From Sulfitobacter guttiformis (GTDB taxonomy: Bacteria > Pseudomonadota > Alphaproteobacteria > Rhodobacterales > Rhodobacteraceae): 64,000 nt of DNA. Numbering within the stretch: position 1 is the stretch's first letter; each line of letters opens with the position of its first letter. The translations under genes and the position numbers were made by a program. Shown piece by piece: positions 9,825 to 18,788 of the stretch. The stretch spans positions 744,001-808,000 of the forward strand of contig NZ_RAQK01000001.1 in NCBI RefSeq assembly GCF_003610455.1, in the 5' to 3' direction. The notes under the pieces were generated by a model that worked only from the letters and a program-made list of their open reading frames with translations, did not search any database and had not been told where the DNA came from.

Positions 9825-10674
9825 GGTCAATATCCTTTAGTTTGGATTCAAGGAGGTTTGCGAGCGTCACCAAAGACGCTCCTGCATTACTTGGAAGGGC
9901 GTTTGCGTGTTTGCGTGCGGTCAGCAGTGCCGCATAAGCTCGATCACAGGCGATATTTTTTGCGAATACAGGAGCATTTCCAACTGCTTCAAGGGATAGG
10001 CAGATGTTTGTGCTGCCGTTTGCCAAGTCACTGTCGCGGTCTTCAATGTCATCGAGCGTTTGGTATGCGACTGCCAATGCGTTTCCTGCTCGAATGGCTG
10101 TGTCCTGCCCCTCAACTTTTGCTGCTATCAGCGCGAGGCAGATCGGCAAGGCGATTAGGGGGCCGGATTTAAGGGCAGCTATCGTTGCCCATCGTTCGGG
10201 TGTCGGACAGTCGGTACGGCAATCCTGTGTTTGCCCGTCAATTGTGACAGTCACTGCATGATGCACCGCACCAAGGGCTGCCGCAGGATTGGGATGATTT
10301 GCAATTGCTACATAGGCAGCGGAGATCAGCAAATCACCAGTCGAAATTGCAACGTCTTTGCCGTAGCGTGACCACACAGCGGGTGTATCGCGTCGAACCT
10401 CATCACCGTCTTGAAGATCGTCATGAATCAAAGATGCGTTGTGCAAAAGCTCTGGCGCCAAAGCGCACGCCATAGCCACTTTTGGTGACAGTTTCAGTGC
10501 TGTGGCCGCTCCCAGTCCAAGTTGTGCGCGAACCCGCGCACCACCAGCCGAAAAGTGATACCGTGCTGCCTCCGCCACCTGCGGTGGGGACGACATCAGC
10601 AATCGGTCAATTTCAGCGTCCACATCGCTTAACAGAACAACTGTATGTTCATTATTATCAAACATTTGACACAT
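9814..10674 (-). CDS. crtE: Geranylgeranyl diphosphate synthase
   Basis: A 286-residue trans-prenyl transferase that makes the C20 precursor of phytoene. The first Asp-rich motif is in SLIHDDLQDGDEVRRD and the second in TLDDIEDRDSD, both with correct spacing for long-chain synthases. It is the second gene of the operon, 55 bases after the rhodopsin. A second ATG three codons downstream is an alternative start, because the ribosome site is weak for both. The position next to crtI and crtB favours a dedicated carotenoid role over a housekeeping prenyl synthase. Confidence 0.92.
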   Translation of the reverse strand: MCQMFDNNEHTVVLLSDVDAEIDRLLMSSPPQVAEAARYHFSAGGARVRAQLGLGAATALKLSPKVAMACALAPELLHNASLIHDDLQDGDEVRRDTPAVWSRYGKDVAISTGDLLISAAYVAIANHPNPAAALGAVHHAVTVTIDGQTQDCRTDCPTPERWATIAALKSGPLIALPICLALIAAKVEGQDTAIRAGNALAVAYQTLDDIEDRDSDLANGSTNICLSLEAVGNAPVFAKNIACDRAYAALLTARKHANALPSNAGASLVTLANLLESKLKDIDHAT

Positions 10675-10729
10675 CCAAACGGGTCATAAAAGTGACCGCC
10701 CCCACGTAAATGGGGACGGCCTTGATCAT

Positions 10730-11503
10730 TTATTCTGCAGGTACTGTCGACGCGTTCCGGTCTGCTACATCTTCGCTTTTGCGCATTGCAATGAGGAAGA
10801 TAAGCACACCAAAACCAGCTTTCGCGATGATGTCGGCTATGGTGTAGCCGACTTCGACGATGACTGTCGCAGTTGCACCTTCAAGTCCGACTGCGCCTGC
10901 AAAGTAGACGACAGGATAGAAGCACCAGCTGCCGACCGTAACGTTGCGGGCAAGACGTACGAGACCACGTGCGTTCTCTGGCTGGTTTTCGATCGCTTTG
11001 CCCAAGCCAGAGTACAGTTGATATACGATCCACAAGAACGGTATCATCGACAACAGGCCAAAGATCCAGCGCATGCTACCGGAATCTGAGACCTCACCTG
11101 GGTACCCCAAGGCAACCATGAGAAGTGCCGCAAGACCAAGACTGGTTGCGCGCGATACTGTCTCGGATCTGGTAAGGCTCATCACAAGGATCAACTCGAC
11201 CAACAAAAGTGGCACTGTCAAAAGCCAATCAACGTAGCGGTAAGCCGCATTAAAGACTTTTTCAGTGGGAACGTATGTTCCGTCAGCCAATGTGTACGCG
11301 TCGCTCCAGCTCTGACCGATGCGGAAGTAATGGTAGGCTGCGATGAACGTCACCAAGCCTGTAACGATAAGTGCGGTTTTGTATTGTGGTTTCACCTGGC
11401 CGATACCCAGCCAGAAGAAGAGCGTTGCAGCTGCGAGCGTCGCAAAGCCGAACGAAAATGCGTTATAGATCAAGTCGTATTGACCTATCGACAAAGTTTC
11501 CAT
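10730..11503 (-). CDS. Xanthorhodopsin-like green-absorbing proton pump
   Basis: A 257-residue seven-helix microbial rhodopsin, predicted to be a light-driven outward proton pump. Retinal would attach to Lys228 (in ADIIAKAGFG). The pump triad D92-T96-E103 (in RYVDWLLTVPLLLVE) gives acceptor and donor carboxylates, and His58 would pair with Asp92 as in xanthorhodopsin (34-residue spacing). Leu100 at the spectral tuning site predicts green absorption. Gly149 in WIFGLLS aligns with xanthorhodopsin Gly156, the opening that lets a carotenoid ring contact retinal. AGGAG precedes the ATG. It is the first gene of the operon that makes its own chromophore. Spectrum and antenna use are inferred. Confidence 0.95.
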   Translation of the reverse strand: METLSIGQYDLIYNAFSFGFATLAAATLFFWLGIGQVKPQYKTALIVTGLVTFIAAYHYFRIGQSWSDAYTLADGTYVPTEKVFNAAYRYVDWLLTVPLLLVELILVMSLTRSETVSRATSLGLAALLMVALGYPGEVSDSGSMRWIFGLLSMIPFLWIVYQLYSGLGKAIENQPENARGLVRLARNVTVGSWCFYPVVYFAGAVGLEGATATVIVEVGYTIADIIAKAGFGVLIFLIAMRKSEDVADRNASTVPAE

Positions 11504-12272
11504 GTTTTTTCTCCTGTTAACAACAAGGATAAAAGGAGCGTTTCAACGTCAGTATTCAATGGCATACAGCCGGAATAAAATGTCGCACCCATCTGTTCAA
11601 AAAGCTAAATTTAGGCATAAAGCGCCAAAAACAAGTTATGAACTTCAAGTTTAAAACGGTAGATGCGTCAGATACGCACGTGTGACAGACACAACATGAG
11701 CCTTGACTTAAAACAAGCAGTTGAAACCGAAACTATCAGTTGGGCGGAAGATACATCGTATCACGTTCCAAAGCTTGGAGGGTTTGTTGTCCTTAGGGTA
11801 TGAGAGTGATCTCCCTCCAAACGAACACAAAGTGCGGTCTCCTCAAAATTGAGATTTTCAGGAGTTTCTGATTAAGAGAGTAAAGCTTTGCAGCCTCGAC
11901 GAGCATCGAACAGAATAGAATAATGCAAGTTAAAGCGATCCCCGGGAACATGCTCTACAACAGTTCATACGACAAGATAGCAAAGATGCCTCTAAGAAGG
12001 GATTGCGCGGATCTCTGCTAATTTGTGAAAATCAGACTGCCAATGTTGCCAAAATCTGAGGTGAATTTGCATCCCTGTGGATTGCTGAGACTGGTTAGGT
12101 AGATGAACACAGTTATCATTATGCTATTGGCCAAAAAATAACGAGTTTTTCGTGGTTTTGGCGTGTTTTATCTATTCGCCATAGTCCTTATGCTCAACCT
12201 ATCAGGTTAGCAGGTGAGTTAAGAAGGCCATGTAATTGAACCACAGAGATGTTCAATAGAAGACGAGCCCCA
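11504..12272. promoter_or_regulatory. Long upstream region of the rhodopsin/carotenoid operon
   Basis: This 769-base AT-rich stretch contains no supportable gene. It must hold the operon promoter, because rhodopsin is the first gene and a strong AGGAG lies directly before its ATG. I see no clear -10/-35 pair and no convincing light-regulator site. A 32-codon plus-strand frame near 11930 is too short and unsupported to annotate. Confidence 0.35.
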
Positions 12273-12584
12273 TCAGTCCTTTAAGACAGGCTGCGCGCCA
12301 ACGACCGACAGCTTTCCGGTGCCTTGTCTTTTGATGGACGGTTGCACTTCGCGGTTCGGCGTCACGTTCTCATTATGCGGGAGCATCAGTTCCATGACAG
12401 CCCTGATTTCCGCTATTGCCTTTGTAGCTTCTTCGTTGATGTGTTCAGGCCTACCTTTTGTTTTCTGTGAATGGGTAAAAAAACGGACAAGTTTTTCCCC
12501 CAAATCTTTGTCAGAAGCGATTAGAATCGCTTCTAAGCCTCCGATTCTGAACCTGAGCTGGTCCAGTTCCTTTTTCATTTCCAC
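12273..12584 (-). CDS. Hypothetical protein, predicted helical N-terminus
   Basis: A 103-residue hydrophilic protein starting at GTG with AAGGAA seven bases upstream. Residues 1-70 are rich in Leu, Glu and Lys with helical character (KKELDQLRFRIGGLEAIL, ATKAIAEIRAVMELM) and could form a short coiled coil. The tail is Pro/Gln/Lys-rich and probably disordered. There is no signal peptide, membrane segment or known motif. It stands alone between two gene-poor regions. Confidence 0.45.
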   Translation of the reverse strand: MEMKKELDQLRFRIGGLEAILIASDKDLGEKLVRFFTHSQKTKGRPEHINEEATKAIAEIRAVMELMLPHNENVTPNREVQPSIKRQGTGKLSVVGAQPVLKD

Positions 12585-14109
12585 GTTTCATTTCCTTGTG
12601 AGTAGTGAGGGAAGCTCGGCGTTTCTGGTCGAGCAGTTATCATACAGATATGGGTGCTGATGAAATCCATATTTCATCAAGTGTCAAAAATTGTTAAGTC
12701 TGGCAATCGAGCTTGAGCGTCAGCCGAACTGTAATGGTATTTTTCCGGTAGACTGGTGTCTGTTCATTGATCTTCTGGCCAACTATGAATTGGTCTATTC
12801 GCTCAAATATAGACTTACAAATGGGGCCTAACCTTCATTGCGCAACTGCGTCTTTCGGTCACGGTCAGAAGTAATAGCCTCTGGCCACAATTCTTCTCTG
12901 TGGGCCACAAGCTTCATTTTCGGTTCACAACGCAACCGCAGCATCATTGTTCCGTTCCTTGGAAATTAGTCACTTTTGGGGGCTGGGATTTGTCCCTCAC
13001 TGAATCAACGACGGCTCAATCCCAATCGGCAAGCTGACGTCGAAATCGATGGTTAGTGCCATCAAACGCATATAACTTAATCCGCCTACTTGCGATGCTA
13101 CACGTTACATAGTTGTTACCCAGAAATCAGGCCGTGGTATAGAGCACGTCATTAACTACGCTCCAAAAATTCATTAAAATCGAGTGGAAAGCTGATCGTT
13201 TTTGCAGTCACAGGCCCTGGATTGGTCTTGCTGCGCCTTGCATGAATGGCCGGTTTCCCCGCCGCGCGGCAGCACCGATGATTTGGCACTTGCAGCATTT
13301 TCTATGCGGCGAGCGCGCGCAGCAGGTAAATCGAATTCACAGTGTGGGCTCGTTCCTGCCGTTCGCGGCGGTAGCACACCGCAAAATACTTTAGGGCTTC
13401 CTTGAACGTCCGCTTGCTTTTCGCAGTCCATTCGAATTTGCAAGTGCAGCGAAGGTCCGATTTCCGCCCTTCAGTGCCGACCGGCACGAACGGCCCATTG
13501 CGGACTTTGACCACCCCCACAGAATGCTGCGGTGCGGCCCTTCGAAGCGGCCATTGGTGCAGATTGCAGCATTTTGTTGACTCAAACGTCGGTCAGCGGA
13601 CAATCCAGCCTTTTGCTGGCGCAGCGAATGCGAGTGCAGAAAACGCTCGCACACTCAGCACAAGAATTTCTGCAGCGCATCTAATCCTCCCCGACCAGCC
13701 GTTCGATCACGTCAGAATGAGTCGTATCCAAACTGAACAGTTGCTGCGGGCAGTTTAGATTATCCAGACACAGACGAAGCGGACACGTGAGGGATGAGCT
13801 GATGCAAGTGAATAAAGCTCCAATACGTGTTTGCGGCTACAGCAATAGACTTTCTGCGACACAGAAATTTCTCCTTCTCGAGCAATGACTCTTGTTAGAT
13901 TTAGCCAATATTCGCATTTTCGCTGCGATCGTCCTGAATCTTCGCCACGCGGGATAAAGTTACGTTTGCGATCTACGCCCTGTCTGGCGCAACTTAGGCC
14001 GTGTGCTTAACCAGATTACCGACAAAAAAGCGAGTATGTTGGGTTGCCCACCGGAATTGCTGTTTTCCGAAGCATAGTCTTTGGGAACACGCGGTTTTAT
14101 CCTAAGATA
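12585..14109. other. Gene-poor region with a dispersed repeat copy
   Basis: About 1.5 kb without a supportable gene. The segment near 13220-13375 is a copy of the window's degenerate repeat family (listed separately). Open frames across 13170-13760 occur in several phases on both strands, arise from GC-rich repeat sequence, and carry no family motifs. The flanks (12660-13170 and 13760-14100) show nothing I can name. Confidence 0.4.
13220..13375. repeat. Copy of a degenerate dispersed intergenic repeat (module 1)
   Basis: This aligns with 17962-18110 and 32091-32250. Its most conserved core, GCGAGCGCGCGCAGC, is at 13309-13323. Shared flanking blocks include TGAATG at the left and TGTGGGCTC at the right. 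It has no coding capacity shared among the copies apart from shadow frames. Confidence 0.6.
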
Positions 14110-14138
14110 GGCAATGGCCGCTGAAGACAGCCATTGCC
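14110..14138 (-). terminator. Hairpin downstream of ohr
   Basis: A perfect 9-bp inverted repeat, GGCAATGGC / GCCATTGCC, with an 11-base loop, 21 bases beyond the stop codon of ohr. The trailing U-rich tract is weak, so it may be a Rho-independent terminator of modest strength or an mRNA-stabilising hairpin. Confidence 0.55.
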
Positions 14139-14159
14139 CAAAGTCTGCGTATTCAGGCG

Positions 14160-14588
14160 TCAGGCAACCTCGGTCTCGACCTCGATATTGCCCTTAGTCG
14201 CATTGGAATAAGGACAGATATGATGTCCGCGTTCTGCGATCTTTTCAGCAACCGCTGCTTCAACGCCGGGCATGTTGACGACCAGCTTTACCTTCAGGCC
14301 AAAACCACCGTCGCTGCGTGGACCGATCCCGACATGCGCGTTCACTGTGGCATCGTCGGGCACATCGCCCAGCTTTTCGCTCTGCGCCGCAAACCGCATC
14401 GCACCAAGATAACACGCGGCATAGCCAAGCGCGAAAAGCTCTTCCGGGTTGTGACCTTCCCCTGACCCACCCAGTTCTTTGGGCGGTGTCATGGTCAGCT
14501 TCAGCTTACCCGATTCCAGCGCGGCGGTGCCGTCGCGGCCTCCGCCTGTGGCATGGGCTTCGGTCCAGTATTTGATATCGGCAGACAT
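14160..14588 (-). CDS. ohr: Organic hydroperoxide resistance protein (Ohr/OsmC family)
   Basis: A 142-residue thiol peroxidase that reduces organic hydroperoxides. The two redox Cys residues are visible in YAACYLGAM and in GHHICPYSNAT, as in Ohr, with the typical N-terminal ATGGGRDG. The start at MSADIKYW is preferred over an in-frame ATG six codons upstream because AAGGAAAA lies just before it. The gene is divergent from an OhrR-type repressor with a shared 100-base promoter region. Such pairs are induced by organic peroxides. Confidence 0.93.
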   Translation of the reverse strand: MSADIKYWTEAHATGGGRDGTAALESGKLKLTMTPPKELGGSGEGHNPEELFALGYAACYLGAMRFAAQSEKLGDVPDDATVNAHVGIGPRSDGGFGLKVKLVVNMPGVEAAVAEKIAERGHHICPYSNATKGNIEVETEVA

Positions 14589-14651
14589 GGCGTTTTCCTT
14601 GTGCACGAGTTAATTGTGTACGCTGTATATTGACGATCAGTATCGAATGTC

Positions 14652-14665
14652 AATTGCTTGCAATT
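14652..14665. promoter_or_regulatory. Candidate OhrR operator
   Basis: The inverted repeat AATTGC-TT-GCAATT sits centrally between the divergent ohr and ohrR starts. OhrR operators in other bacteria are AT-rich palindromes of this kind placed over both promoters. Assignment rests on position and symmetry only. Confidence 0.6.
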
Positions 14666-14692
14666 AAATCGCACACCATGTAAATAATTTGC

Positions 14693-15178
14693 ATGGCACT
14701 CACACCATCCGACATGATCTGTTTCGCGCTCTATTCAGCGGCCCATGCAATGCAGCAGGCCTATCGCCCGTTGCTGGACACGCTCGACATTACCTATCCG
14801 CAATATCTTGTGCTGAGTGTTCTCTGGACGGCAAAGACACCGATGACCGTCAGCGGCATTGGCGGCGCGATTCATCTGGATTCCAGCACGATTACACCAC
14901 TGCTCAAGCGCCTTGAGGTTGGGGGGTTGGTCGTGCGCAATCGCGATATGCAAGATGAGCGTAAGGTGCACGTAAGTCTCACCGATGCGGGCCAAGAAAT
15001 GGAAGCGCGTACCGCGCATATTTCTGCCTGCATATTTGAAAAAACGGGGCTGACTACTGCCGCTTTGGAACGTTTACATACCGAGGTGTCAGAACTTGGT
15101 GAAAGACTGCGCGCCTCTTCAGAACTCGAATCGCGGCCCGGCAAACGCAGGATTGCATCACAGAAAGCGACGACATGA
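14693..15178 (+). CDS. ohrR: MarR-family organic peroxide sensor (OhrR)
   Basis: A 161-residue winged-helix repressor. Cys10 in MICFALYSA matches the reactive Cys of OhrR, whose oxidation releases DNA. The HTH/wing region spans about residues 50-95 (MTVSGIGGAIHLDSSTITPLLKRLE, then RNRDMQDERKVHVSLT). The helix PQYLVLSVLW is typical of MarR dimers. It is divergent from ohr, and its stop overlaps the start of a cupin gene (ATGA), so the two are probably co-transcribed. Confidence 0.9.
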   Translation: MALTPSDMICFALYSAAHAMQQAYRPLLDTLDITYPQYLVLSVLWTAKTPMTVSGIGGAIHLDSSTITPLLKRLEVGGLVVRNRDMQDERKVHVSLTDAGQEMEARTAHISACIFEKTGLTTAALERLHTEVSELGERLRASSELESRPGKRRIASQKATT

Positions 15179-15441
15179 CGAGAGAAGAATTTGAGGATAC
15201 CGCCCGCCGGGAAGGCTATGATGACCCAAAGCTGGTTCGCTTCGATCCCTCGTCGCGCAGCGAGACGCACAGTCATGACAAAGTTTCGTTTGTCTATGTT
15301 GTCGAGGGTGAGTTTATTCTGAACACGGATGGTGGTGCACCCCGGCACGGCCCGGGTGAAACCTGCATCCTCCCAAAGAACGTGAACCACGCCGAAGAAG
15401 CTGGCCCCGACGGGGCAACCATCCTGGTCGCACGGAAATGA
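15175..15441 (+). CDS. Small single-domain cupin protein
   Basis: An 88-residue cupin. The first cupin motif is recognisable as ETHSHDKVSFVYVVEGEFIL and the second as GPGETCILPKNVNHAEEAG, giving the potential metal ligands His, His and Glu, and a later His. Its ATG overlaps the ohrR stop, so it belongs to the peroxide-response unit. It may bind a metal or small ligand; no enzymatic activity can be assigned. Confidence 0.75.
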   Translation: MTREEFEDTARREGYDDPKLVRFDPSSRSETHSHDKVSFVYVVEGEFILNTDGGAPRHGPGETCILPKNVNHAEEAGPDGATILVARK

Positions 15442-15558
15442 AAAAGCTTACGCGCCTTTGTCGAAAGTTCTGACCCATTCGGGACGAACTTAGTCACATT
15501 GCGTCACAGGCGAAGCATCGACCCGACTGTGCTTTGGAGGATCAATCTTCCAATTCCC

Positions 15559-16560
15559 TCACGAACCGACACCAAACCTCTGTCTGTAGGATTGCGGAAC
15601 CATTCCGGTAAGCCGCAAAAAGACTTTTCTGAACGCCGCGGGATCACGGTATCCGACCTGCCACGAGATCTGGTCCACCGGACGTTGGGTTGTCTCAAGC
15701 ATCTCCCGTGCTTTCGCTACCCGAACCTGCTGGACGTACTGCGTTGGTCGCAGACCTGTGCATTTTGTGAATTTGCGCAGAAAAGTCCGCTCACCAAGCT
15801 TGGCCACTGTGGCAAGGTCCCGCACGCTTTGCTGGTCTGCGGCATGCGCGTGGACATGATGTTGCACCCGCACGATTGCTTCATCCCCGTGATCGAACCG
15901 CGGATTGAACGTGTGGTAGGGCAATTGCTGGCGGCCGGGCGGATCAATCAATAGAAACTTCGCGGTGGCCAGCATCGCACTTGGTCCCATCAGCCTATCC
16001 ACAAGCGTGAGCCCAAGGTCCGTCCATGCCAAAATCCCTCCGGCGGTCAAGATGTCGCCGTCGTCCAGCACCATGTCCTGCGCCGCGGCGTCAATTTTGG
16101 GGAACCGTCGCGAAAGCAGATCCGCAAAGGCCCAATGTGTCGTAACCCTGCGTCCATCAATAAGGCCGCTTTCGGCCAGCACGAATGCGCCTGCACACAC
16201 CGAACAGATTTTGCTGCCCTCGGCATGGCGATCCGTCAGCCATTCTGCCTCGGCTGGCATCTGGAGCATATCTTCCGGCATGACGATGCTCGGGGGCGCA
16301 ATGATATAGCTCAGATCATGGGGCTGTTCTGCGTAACTGTCCCAAAGACACACCAACCTATTCGCAGCGCCCTGCCGCACATCTGGCGGACTGCCCCAAT
16401 GCGAAACACGGATACAGGGTCGGCGCTCAGTACAGTTTTTTTGTTGGGGCCAGTCACCAGCGATGCGGAACAGATCGGTCAGGCCGTAAATGGCAGCAAG
16501 CTGACAATTTGGGTAAATCAGCAGCCCAATTTCAGCAACGATATTGGAGGACGCGTCCAT
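15559..16560 (-). CDS. GlxA-type AraC family transcriptional regulator
   Basis: A 333-residue regulator with an N-terminal DJ-1/PfpI amidotransferase-like domain (about 8-190) and a C-terminal AraC DNA-binding domain (about 230-330). The DJ-1 nucleophile position is recognisable in [20 protein letters not shown], followed by VTTHW. The two HTH units are in [20 protein letters not shown] and [20 protein letters not shown]. It is divergent from the hydrolase gene, which it may control. The ligand is unknown. Confidence 0.88.
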   Translation of the reverse strand: MDASSNIVAEIGLLIYPNCQLAAIYGLTDLFRIAGDWPQQKNCTERRPCIRVSHWGSPPDVRQGAANRLVCLWDSYAEQPHDLSYIIAPPSIVMPEDMLQMPAEAEWLTDRHAEGSKICSVCAGAFVLAESGLIDGRRVTTHWAFADLLSRRFPKIDAAAQDMVLDDGDILTAGGILAWTDLGLTLVDRLMGPSAMLATAKFLLIDPPGRQQLPYHTFNPRFDHGDEAIVRVQHHVHAHAADQQSVRDLATVAKLGERTFLRKFTKCTGLRPTQYVQQVRVAKAREMLETTQRPVDQISWQVGYRDPAAFRKVFLRLTGMVPQSYRQRFGVGS

Positions 16561-16673
16561 TTGTCAGTTTTGCATTCCTGAATGTCATAAATGCCAATAC
16601 TGCTTTTGCCGCACCAGCCTACGTATGTCTATCTCGAATCGACAGATACTCCGAACCAAAGGATGGATCAAAA

Positions 16674-16823
16674 ATGAACAACACACCCCCCGAGGACCGA
16701 TCATGGCTCGATCGCCGAAAGCTGATGCTTTCCGGAGCCGCAGCCGCGGCAGCGCTCACGCTGCCCATGCCTGGCTTTGCCCAAACCCAATCCGACCCCT
16801 GCAAGAAGGCGACCCCTCCATGA
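16674..16823 (+). CDS. Detached Tat-type signal peptide ORF
   Basis: A 49-residue ORF that looks like a complete twin-arginine signal peptide: [10 protein letters not shown], a run of Ala, [10 protein letters not shown], then [12 protein letters not shown] and a stop. The stop overlaps the ATG of the following hydrolase (ATGA). A one-base change in the AAGAAGGCGACCCC stretch would join it in frame to the hydrolase as ...[10 protein letters not shown]. It is therefore either a frameshifted export signal or a translation-coupling leader. Confidence 0.55.
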   Translation: MNNTPPEDRSWLDRRKLMLSGAAAAAALTLPMPGFAQTQSDPCKKATPP

Positions 16824-17650
16824 GCAACTTTACAACCAGTGACGGCACCAAGATTTATTTCAAAGACTGGGGATCGAAAGACGCGCAACCCATCGTATTC
16901 CACCATGGCTGGCCACTCAGCGCGGATGACTGGGACAACCAGATGTTGTTTTTCCTCTCGAAAGGCTACCGGGTCATCGCGTTCGATCGCCGCGGCCATG
17001 GCCGCTCGGACCAGACCGATACTGGCAACGACATGGACACTTACGCCGCTGACGCGAATGAACTCGCCGCGCTTCTCGACTTGCAGAATGGCATCCACAT
17101 CGGTCATTCGACCGGCGGCGGCGAAGTTGCGCGCTATGTCGCGCGGGCGCAATCCGGGCGGGTCGCAAAAGCCGTGCTTCTTGCCGCCGTGACACCGCTG
17201 ATGCTCAAGACCGAAAACAACCCAGATGGCGTTCCAATGGAGGTTTTCGATGGGTTCCGTGCGTCCTTGGCGGCCAACCGGGCGCAATTCTATCTCGATG
17301 TCCCGTCGGGCCCCTTCTACGGCTTCAACCGCGACGGTGCCGACGTGAGCGAGGGCCTGATCCGGAATTGGTGGCGTCAGGGAATGATGGGGGGTGCCAA
17401 GCCGCATTACGACTGCATCGCGGCATTCTCGGAAACCGACTTCACCGAAGACCTAAAGTCGATCACAGTTCCGACGCTGGTGATGCACGGCGAAGACGAC
17501 CAGCTCGTTCCGATCGACCTGACTGCGCGTAAGACCATCGACCTGCTGCAAAACGGCACGCTGAAAACCTACCCCAGCATGCCACACGGTCTGTTTTCAA
17601 CCAACCCCGAAGAGATCAACGCTGATCTTCTGGCGTTCATCGAGGGCTGA
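16820..17650 (+). CDS. Alpha/beta hydrolase of the non-haem chloroperoxidase (cofactor-free) group
   Basis: A 276-residue hydrolase. The nucleophile elbow is GHSTGGGE (Ser97), the acid is in [10 protein letters not shown] and the His in YPSMPHGLF. The oxyanion region [12 protein letters not shown] and [10 protein letters not shown] are typical of the esterase/perhydrolase family annotated as chloroperoxidase. The start chosen begins MSNFTTSDG; a long in-frame extension upstream is not family-like. A Tat-like leader in another frame ends on the start codon, which raises the question whether the ancestral enzyme was exported. The substrate is unknown. Confidence 0.88.
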   Translation: MSNFTTSDGTKIYFKDWGSKDAQPIVFHHGWPLSADDWDNQMLFFLSKGYRVIAFDRRGHGRSDQTDTGNDMDTYAADANELAALLDLQNGIHIGHSTGGGEVARYVARAQSGRVAKAVLLAAVTPLMLKTENNPDGVPMEVFDGFRASLAANRAQFYLDVPSGPFYGFNRDGADVSEGLIRNWWRQGMMGGAKPHYDCIAAFSETDFTEDLKSITVPTLVMHGEDDQLVPIDLTARKTIDLLQNGTLKTYPSMPHGLFSTNPEEINADLLAFIEG

Positions 17651-17664
17651 ACCTGCCCTGACAC

Positions 17665-17690
17665 GGTCGGGCGGCGGGCGTCGCCCGACC
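17665..17690 (+). terminator. Strong hairpin after the hydrolase gene
   Basis: A perfect 8-bp GC-rich inverted repeat, GGTCGGGC / GCCCGACC, with a 10-base loop, 14 bases after the stop codon. A U-poor tail follows, so efficiency as an intrinsic terminator is uncertain. Confidence 0.5.
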
Positions 17691-17961
17691 ATCTCATTTG
17701 CCGCAATACCTGATGAGCAAGATGGATTGGCGTATGAGGCACGTTGAGATGCACAGGCGGCCAGCGGGACAAAATTTTGATTTTGACAATGGCGCAGGAC
17801 CTCATTTTGCGGCAGGCACTTTTCTGGCTCGCGCCCGCAGCGTATTCATACCTCCCTTCCCTTGATCCGATTCCGGCCTGGTCGCACACTGTCTTTAGCG
17901 CTTGCAGCGCATGTCTCAAATGTCAGCGGCGGGTGTTCGCTCCCGGCGAATTAACAGCTTC

Positions 17962-18366
17962 AGATTTGCTGTAGGCTGCGTGAATGTCCGGATTCACCGC
18001 CGTGCGGCAACACCACAGGTGGCGCACTTGCGGCAATTTTCGCGCTGCGAGCGCGCGCAGCGAAGTTTTTGGCACTTCTGCTGTGGGCTCTTTGCTGCCA
18101 TTCGCCGCAATAGTCATCAAAGTCCGCTATGGCCCGTTTGTGTCGATCGGCATAAGGGGCGGAGTACTGACATTCGCTGCGAACCGCACCGAAGTCTGCT
18201 ATGCGGGACAAAGCGGCCTGTTGCCTCTGCGGGTGTTTCTGACGTAGCATTTCCTCACAACTGCAGGACTTTTTTGCTGCGATGCAGCTTGCGTCATCAA
18301 AGCGGCCATTCAATGCTCTTGATCACAAAGAAGTTCAAACCGAGATTTAGCCGCATCATGTTCGAA
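17962..18366. repeat. Longest copy of the degenerate dispersed repeat (modules 1 and 2)
   Basis: Module 1 (17962-18110) aligns with 13220-13375 and 32091-32250, sharing GCGAGCGCGCGCAGC at 18047-18061. Module 2 (18240-18366) aligns with 3315-3442. The surrounding 17691-18788 interval holds no supportable gene; its frames are not protein-like and differ in phase among the copies. Confidence 0.6.
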
Positions 18367-18788
18367 GTCATACGTTGCAGGTTTTGTGCTCGTTCGCTGC
18401 GCTTGCACCAATTTTGGGTTTGCGGCCCAAGATCGGTGTTCGTAGTGAGGACCGAATGCTCCTCTGAATTTTACAAAGCCACCTTTCGTGACTTATGTGA
18501 TTTCTTTAGCTCTCTGTTTGCAGAGAGGGATTTGACTGACAATAATGGATTCGTCTAAGTGCAGAAAACCAAAATCAGGCATTTGTCTCATCTAGACTTG
18601 AATGAACTGAAGCACTTGATCGACCGCCCCAAAAAGCAAAGCTGTCTCGCGACGAACCGCAGGCCGGGACATTTAGAGAACTGGCAATATGAACGCCCGT
18701 TTTGACTTTGAGAGAAAATTTCGAGCGCTGGATCTTTAAAGATCCAATCAGCAGCGGCATAGGAATATTAATACCAAGTTTGGGTCTC

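Noticed and set aside
13174..13758. Several overlapping frames in 13.2-13.8 kb and 17.9-18.6 kb
   Set aside because: They coincide with the degenerate repeats, occur in different phases in each copy, and carry no protein motifs.
16619..17407. 262-codon minus-strand frame opposite the alpha/beta hydrolase
   Set aside because: An antisense shadow of a well-supported GC-rich gene; no motif of its own.
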